A DNA stretch of 9,513 nucleotides. Origin: Gammaproteobacteria bacterium. Its GTDB lineage: Bacteria > Pseudomonadota > Gammaproteobacteria > Pseudomonadales > UBA7434. The notes under the pieces are model-generated. The model was not told the DNA's origin. It searched no databases and worked only from the letters and a program-made list of their open reading frames with translations. Shown one piece after another: positions 6,428 to 9,513 of the stretch (its first letter is position 1; every line of letters begins with the position of its first letter). The DNA is taken from positions 1 through 9,513 of the forward strand of contig JAJRPK010000376.1 in NCBI GenBank assembly GCA_024280785.1, read 5' to 3'. The position numbers were made by a program, and so were the translations under genes.

Positions 6428-6690
6428 TTAATTGCACACATTAATTTGAGATTTTTCGTACACCTTTGGGCTTATATAGCCTAATGTTGAGTGCAGTCTG
6501 GCTCCATTATAGTAACGGATATATTCGTTAACGTCATTGTCGTAACAGTTGCTCGTACCACTCATAGAGCTGCGCATGCCATATTTAGACAGTTGTTTGC
6601 GATAGGTTCTGCTAGAGTATTGGGAGCCACGATCACTATGATGCAGTCATCCTCTTGGCGGCTTACGTTGGCTACACACTAAATTCAACT
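6428..6690 (-). pseudogene. IS3-family transposase OrfB remnant (DDE integrase domain)
   Basis: Reading leftward from about 6690, the minus strand encodes SQRKPPRG, a TGA stop (6649-6647), then LHHSDRGSQYSSRTYRKQL and KYGMRSSMSGTSNCYDN. It passes without a frame change into VNEYIRYYNGARLHSTLGYISPKVYEKSQ and stops with TAA at 6430-6428. HSDRGSQYSS carries the second catalytic Asp of the DDE triad. CYDN normally continues into the block with the catalytic Glu (A..ESFF) and about 40 more residues before EYI..YN, and that block is missing, with the junction near 6531-6540. The first-Asp region is also gone. The protein cannot be active. Confidence 0.85.
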
Positions 6691-6696
6691 TAGGCA

Positions 6697-6836
6697 TTAG
6701 CCGCTAACTTTTGTTAAGATTTCTTTCTCGATTAGAAGTTTTTTGACTTCTTTGCGGAGTTTAAGCAATTTCTCTCTATCCTCTATCCTCTATCCTCTAT
6801 CCTCTATCCTCGCCCGTCAATCGAGCACCAGAGGTT
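6697..6836 (-). pseudogene. IS3-family OrfA remnant (C-terminal leucine zipper)
   Basis: The minus strand from 6789 encodes EDREKLLKLRKEVKKLLIEKEILTKVSG and ends with TAA at 6699-6697. This is the coiled-coil/leucine-zipper end typical of IS3 OrfA, which usually reads LRKEN..L..E.EILKKA. Further 5', TSGARLTGEDR (about 6835-6803) is the preceding part in another frame. The two frames are separated by the five-copy heptamer repeat at 6774-6811. With a single copy they would join into one frame (LTGEDREKLLKL). The N-terminal helix-turn-helix part is absent. Confidence 0.7.
6774..6811. repeat. Heptamer tandem repeat (CTCTATC, 5.4 copies)
   Basis: Five exact copies of CTCTATC (6774-6808) are followed by CTC (6809-6811). 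The array lies inside the OrfA remnant of the IS3 element. Each added copy shifts the frame, and two or more copies bring in a TAG stop. It is a simple slippage-type expansion. Confidence 0.97.
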
Positions 6837-6850
6837 TCTTCTGCGAGCCG

Positions 6851-6886
6851 CTGCTTTATGATAGTCTGCTATAAATCATAAAGCAG
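6851..6886. promoter_or_regulatory. Perfect 12-bp inverted repeat upstream of the DDN-like gene
   Basis: CTGCTTTATGAT (6851-6862) and ATCATAAAGCAG (6875-6886) are perfect inverted copies with a 12-base spacer that contains TATAAA (6870-6875, overlapping the right arm by one base), a possible -10. The dyad ends 62 bp before the ATG at 6949. It could be an operator for a dimeric repressor or an RNA hairpin. No T-tract follows on either strand, so it is not a standard terminator. A smaller dyad ATCGC/GCGAT (6892-6905) follows directly. Confidence 0.5.
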
Positions 6887-6948
6887 TAACTATCGCTAGG
6901 GCGATCAATAAAACTGTTCATCACATTCGCAAACGAGAGAGCATTCCA

Positions 6949-7419
6949 ATGACAGAAGAAGTAAAACCGTTTACTCCCGGCCAGGAAAAATTTGGTCGTT
7001 TTTTTATAAAAAATATCGGAACTTGGCAAGCATGGGTTTATAGTATTTCGAATGGTCGGTTATGGAATACTTTTTTAGGTGCGCCCGTTGCAGTGTTTAC
7101 AATCACTGGGCGAAAAACGGGAAAAACTCGCAAGATACCTTTGCTGTTTATTGAAGACGGTGAAAATGTCGTCGTCGTAGCAACTCAAGGCGGTATGTCT
7201 ACACTGCCTATTTGGTATAAAAACATGGTGGCGAACCCCGCCGTTGATTGCCAGGTTTATGGCAACAGGAACTCGTATGTAGCGCGTCATGCCACACCCG
7301 AAGAAGAAGAGCGGTTATGGCCAGCCTTAGACGCAATGTACGAGGGTTACGCTGAGTATAAAGCGCGAATAGATGGTCGCCGTGAGGTTCCGGTTATGAT
7401 CTTGGAGCGGGTTAAATAG
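6949..7419 (+). CDS. DDN-like nitroreductase / F420-dependent quinone reductase family protein
   Basis: At 156 residues it matches the usual length of the family (split beta-barrel, flavin/deazaflavin-binding). The family signature is TITGRKTGKTRKIPLLFIEDG (51-71), where the G-R-K-x-G-x-x-R block contacts the cofactor, followed by VVVVATQGG (74-82), LPIWYKNMVANP (86-97) and a C-terminal VPVMILERV. Characterised actinobacterial members (Ddn, FGD-linked quinone reductases) use F420H2 to reduce quinones or nitro compounds, and the proteobacterial members are largely uncharacterised. The start is supported by GAGAGA (6933-6938), 10 bases before the ATG. An aromatic N-terminal segment (16-42) may lie against the membrane, as in Ddn. 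It converges on the SDR/P450 unit. The true cofactor (F420, FMN or other) cannot be told from sequence. Confidence 0.85.
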   Translation: MTEEVKPFTPGQEKFGRFFIKNIGTWQAWVYSISNGRLWNTFLGAPVAVFTITGRKTGKTRKIPLLFIEDGENVVVVATQGGMSTLPIWYKNMVANPAVDCQVYGNRNSYVARHATPEEEERLWPALDAMYEGYAEYKARIDGRREVPVMILERVK

Positions 7420-7458
7420 ATTGGCCGGTATTTTTGATATTATTCTGGATGTCATTTT

Positions 7459-7551
7459 AGTGCTTGGCACTAACGCTTGCGCAAGAGCTTAGCTCTACGA
7501 TTTAAGCGATCGAGAAGTCTTCTGCAAACCCTGGAGGATTGCAGAAGACTT
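7459..7551. terminator. Dyad-rich spacer between convergent genes, possible bidirectional terminator
   Basis: The gap between the DDN-like and SDR genes holds four dyads: AGTGC/GCACT (7459-7471), the palindrome CTTGCGCAAG (7476-7485), AGAGC/GCTCT (7484-7496), and a 13-bp perfect stem AAGTCTTCTGCAA/TTGCAGAAGACTT (7515-7527 and 7539-7551) with an 11-base loop. The long stem ends 5 bases before the SDR stop. It lacks a proper T-tract on both strands, so termination is inferred from position between convergent genes. Confidence 0.5.
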
Positions 7552-7556
7552 TCAGT

Positions 7557-8315
7557 CTAAGAAAGCGTACCACCGTCTACTCGAATATCTTCACCAGTGA
7601 TGTGCTTGCCGTCTTCAGAAGCTAGTAGAGCAATTGTGCTGGCGATGACGTCAGGCTCTCTTCTTCCGGTGGGAGACATGCAGCGCGCCATCAATGACAT
7701 ATCTACGTCTTTGGGAAGGTCGGGGCTGGACATGCCCGAAATAATGTCGCCCGGACTAACGGTGTTGGCACGTAGCCCTTCTTTACAGTATTCAATAGCA
7801 ATGCTTTTCGTCATTGCCAACACAGCGCCTTTTGAGGCACTGTAAACCGTACCCCAAGGTAACCCGGAATGAGCCGATGTTGAAGCAGCATTAACGATAT
7901 TGCCCTTGGTTTTTAATAAATGGGGAATAGAATCCCGGCAAACAAGAAAGGTGCCGGTAACATTAACATTTAGTATTCGTTCGAAGTCGGCCAGTTTAAT
8001 TTCATCAAATTTATCAAAGCGTAGAATACCCGCCATATTGATAGTGCAGTCCAATTGACCAAATAGCGAAATGCATCGAGCTAGCGTTTCTGCAACCTGA
8101 GCTTCGTCGGTGACGTTACACAATTGTATCTCAGCCTTTCCCCCTGTGGTGGTGCTCGCATCGTTTATCATTTTGGCGGTTTCTTTTAGCCCACCTTCTT
8201 GCATGTCTACGCAGAGAACAGATGCACCCTCACTGGCTAAACGCACGGCCGTAGCTCTTCCTATGCCCGAAGCCGCGCCGGTGATGAGGGCTACTTTATC
8301 TTTAAATCTTTGCAT
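7557..8315 (-). CDS. SDR-family NAD(P)-dependent oxidoreductase
   Basis: A classical short-chain dehydrogenase/reductase of 252 residues. It has the Rossmann glycine motif TGAASGIG (12-19), Asp37 at the end of the second strand (CVD), which favours NAD(H) over NADP(H), a variant NMAG (93-96) in place of NNAG, the structural Asn116 (ILNVNVTG), catalytic Ser145, YSASK with Tyr158 and Lys162, VSPG (187-190) and the C-terminal DGG. The ATG at 8315 is chosen because AAGAG precedes it by 9 bases and it opens with the family's usual F-K-D-K-VALITG. An upstream ATG at 8354 would add 13 unrelated residues. It lies 63 bp downstream of the P450 gene on the same strand and is probably co-transcribed. It could oxidise the alcohol made by the P450, but the substrate is unknown. 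Confidence 0.95.
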   Translation of the reverse strand: MQRFKDKVALITGAASGIGRATAVRLASEGASVLCVDMQEGGLKETAKMINDASTTTGGKAEIQLCNVTDEAQVAETLARCISLFGQLDCTINMAGILRFDKFDEIKLADFERILNVNVTGTFLVCRDSIPHLLKTKGNIVNAASTSAHSGLPWGTVYSASKGAVLAMTKSIAIEYCKEGLRANTVSPGDIISGMSSPDLPKDVDMSLMARCMSPTGRREPDVIASTIALLASEDGKHITGEDIRVDGGTLS

Positions 8316-8378
8316 AATAATTTTCTCTTGTAAGGGGCAGTGTTGTAGTATCAAGGCAATTTAAAATAGCTAACGTTT

Positions 8379-9513
8379 CTAGCGTTTGCTAATAGTAACT
8401 GGCATGTATTTAAGTCCGTTAACCAAATTAGATCTAATTCGTTTAGCTTCGCCGGTTAGTTTTATTCCCGAAAAGCGTTTAAAAAATTCTTCGAAAAACA
8501 CCCGAGTTTCTAGTCGCGCTAAATTTGCACCAAGGCAAAGGTGGATACCATAACCAAAGGCTAAGTGAGGATTGATTTCCCGATGGATATTAAACTCATT
8601 GGGCTTATCGAAAACGGTCTCATCAAAGTTGGCCGAAGAGTAGAGCATCACAACTCTGTCATTTTCTTTAATGGCTTGACCGGCAATTTCCGTATCGCAG
8701 GTAGCGGTGCGGCGAAAATAGTGTAAAGGGCAAGTCCAACGTAACATCTCTTCAATGGCTTGAGGCAATCTTTCAGGGTTTTCTTCCAGCTCTTTATAAA
8801 AATGAGGGTTTTTGAGAAGTTCATACATCCCACCAGCAATTAAGCCACGGGTGGTTTCATTTCCGGCCACGGTAATTTGAACAAAGAGAGAGGCGAACTC
8901 TAATTCGGTTACAGCATGTCCTTCTATCTCTACATTAATGAGTAGTGAAATTAGATCGTCACCATCGCCACCTTTGCGTTGCTCTGCTAGCTGATAGCCA
9001 TAAGCACCCATATTTACGCTTGCTTGATTAACTTCCTCTTCTGTGCCGCCGATGTCGGGATCACTGGCAGACGTTTGTAAGTCAGACCAATCACGCAGCT
9101 GCCGCCACATGTCGGACGGGACACCCAGAAGTGAGCCGATAACCGAAGTGGGGAGGTCGCCCGCTGCATCATCGACAAATTCGCAATCGACTGATCCGTT
9201 AACCATCCGTGATTCTATCTTATCAAAAATATCGTTGGTGATTGAGCGAACTTTAGGTTCGAATTCGGCTAACAATTTCTTGGTGAATCGGGTGATGACG
9301 GCACGCCTAATAGGACCGTGCTTCGGTGGATCCATGCCCAAAAGTTGCCCCTGAGCCATGGGTAAAATATCTTCGGGTAAATCGTCGACTAAAACGAATC
9401 CTCGTTCGGCAGAAAATGTTTTAAAGTCTTTACCTACTTCAACAACGTCTTGATGTCTACTAACAACCCAGTAACCGCCGCCGTCCGGGTGAGTGTGCCA
9501 ATAAATAGGCGCA
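8379..9513 (-). CDS. Cytochrome P450, 5' end beyond the window
   Basis: A soluble bacterial class I P450. 377 codons are visible, and the frame stays open to the window edge. An internal ATG at 9359 is not the start: the upstream codons encode expected P450 sequence (APIYWHTHPDGGGYWVVSRH and FSAERGF). Visible in order are MDPPKHGPIRR (C-helix region), the I-helix VAGNETTRG with the proton-relay Glu-Thr-Thr, the K-helix EEMLRW (ExxR), HYFRRTA, SANFDETVFDKPNEFNI, and the heme loop FGYGIHLCLG (8558-8529) whose Cys codon at 8537-8535 gives the axial thiolate. The AGNETTR and SAN.DE.VF patterns recall CYP125/CYP142-type enzymes that hydroxylate steroid side chains, but this is only a resemblance. 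It needs ferredoxin and a reductase, which are not in the window. About 30-40 N-terminal residues are missing. Confidence 0.97.
   Translation of the reverse strand, partial: APIYWHTHPDGGGYWVVSRHQDVVEVGKDFKTFSAERGFVLVDDLPEDILPMAQGQLLGMDPPKHGPIRRAVITRFTKKLLAEFEPKVRSITNDIFDKIESRMVNGSVDCEFVDDAAGDLPTSVIGSLLGVPSDMWRQLRDWSDLQTSASDPDIGGTEEEVNQASVNMGAYGYQLAEQRKGGDGDDLISLLINVEIEGHAVTELEFASLFVQITVAGNETTRGLIAGGMYELLKNPHFYKELEENPERLPQAIEEMLRWTCPLHYFRRTATCDTEIAGQAIKENDRVVMLYSSANFDETVFDKPNEFNIHREINPHLAFGYGIHLCLGANLARLETRVFFEEFFKRFSGIKLTGEAKRIRSNLVNGLKYMPVTISKR

Larger units (their letters stand above)
6428..6836 (-). mobile_element. Remnant of an IS3-family insertion sequence
   Basis: Minus-strand pieces of both IS3-family reading frames remain in the right order: the OrfA C-terminus (about 6836-6697), then OrfB pieces (about 6690-6428). 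Most of OrfB, including its N-terminal half, is deleted. Terminal inverted repeats and target duplications were not identified, so the outer limits are those of the recognisable coding remnants. It separates the TPR/DUF6165 pair from the DDN-like gene and marks this stretch as having been open to insertion and deletion. Confidence 0.85.

Noticed and set aside
6491..6682. 63-codon plus-strand frame
   Set aside because: It is antisense to the IS3 OrfB remnant, whose peptide on the other strand is clearly recognisable.
6774..6811. CRISPR array
   Set aside because: The seven-base units are contiguous without spacers. This is a simple tandem repeat.
8316..8354. Longer SDR start at 8354
   Set aside because: The extra 13 residues (MILQHCPLQEKII) are not SDR-like, and the AAGAG ribosome site fits the ATG at 8315.
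8379..9359. P450 gene starting at the ATG at 9359
   Set aside because: Codons upstream to the window edge encode expected P450 N-terminal sequence, so that ATG is internal and the gene is cut by the window.

Overview
The window looks like chromosomal DNA of moderate GC content from a gammaproteobacterium, probably an environmental (marine-type) heterotroph. This is inferred from an UvrB very close to the enterobacterial/pseudomonad form, CCA-encoding tRNA genes, a CvfB-type RNA-binding protein, and a P450/SDR/deazaflavin-type oxidoreductase cluster of the kind found in bacteria that degrade steroids, terpenoids or hydrocarbons. The genus cannot be named from the sequence alone.

Left part (1-2980) is mostly housekeeping. 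A 3'-half tRNA-Arg-like fragment lies at the very edge and is followed by short direct and inverted repeats, which looks like the attachment scar of a tyrosine-integrase element. Next come tRNA-Asn(GTT) with its own terminator (minus strand), a 396-bp non-coding gap containing a foldable stretch, uvrB (plus), and tRNA-Val(GAC) with a recognisable promoter and a strong terminator.

Middle part (2981-6948) starts with a cvfB-like gene (minus) and then becomes accessory in character. It holds a decayed ParD-type antitoxin without a partner toxin, a two-gene operon (minus) of a TPR protein with a GT9-like glycosyltransferase domain followed by a DUF6165 protein, and a heavily deleted IS3-family element. 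The orfA part of that element is broken by a five-copy heptamer repeat.

Right part (6949-9513) is metabolic. A DDN-like (nitroreductase / F420-dependent quinone reductase family) protein is on plus. It converges on a minus-strand unit of a cytochrome P450, cut by the window edge, followed after 63 bp by an SDR dehydrogenase. P450 hydroxylation and SDR oxidation of the resulting alcohol would be a logical pair, but the substrate is unknown. The convergent intergenic space is packed with perfect dyads, and a perfect 12-bp inverted repeat lies upstream of the DDN-like gene.

No complete new multi-gene defence or mobile system is visible. The items best worth a second look are the TPR-GT/DUF6165 pair, the orphan F420-type protein with its upstream palindrome, the att-like edge, and the gene remnants (ParD, IS3).
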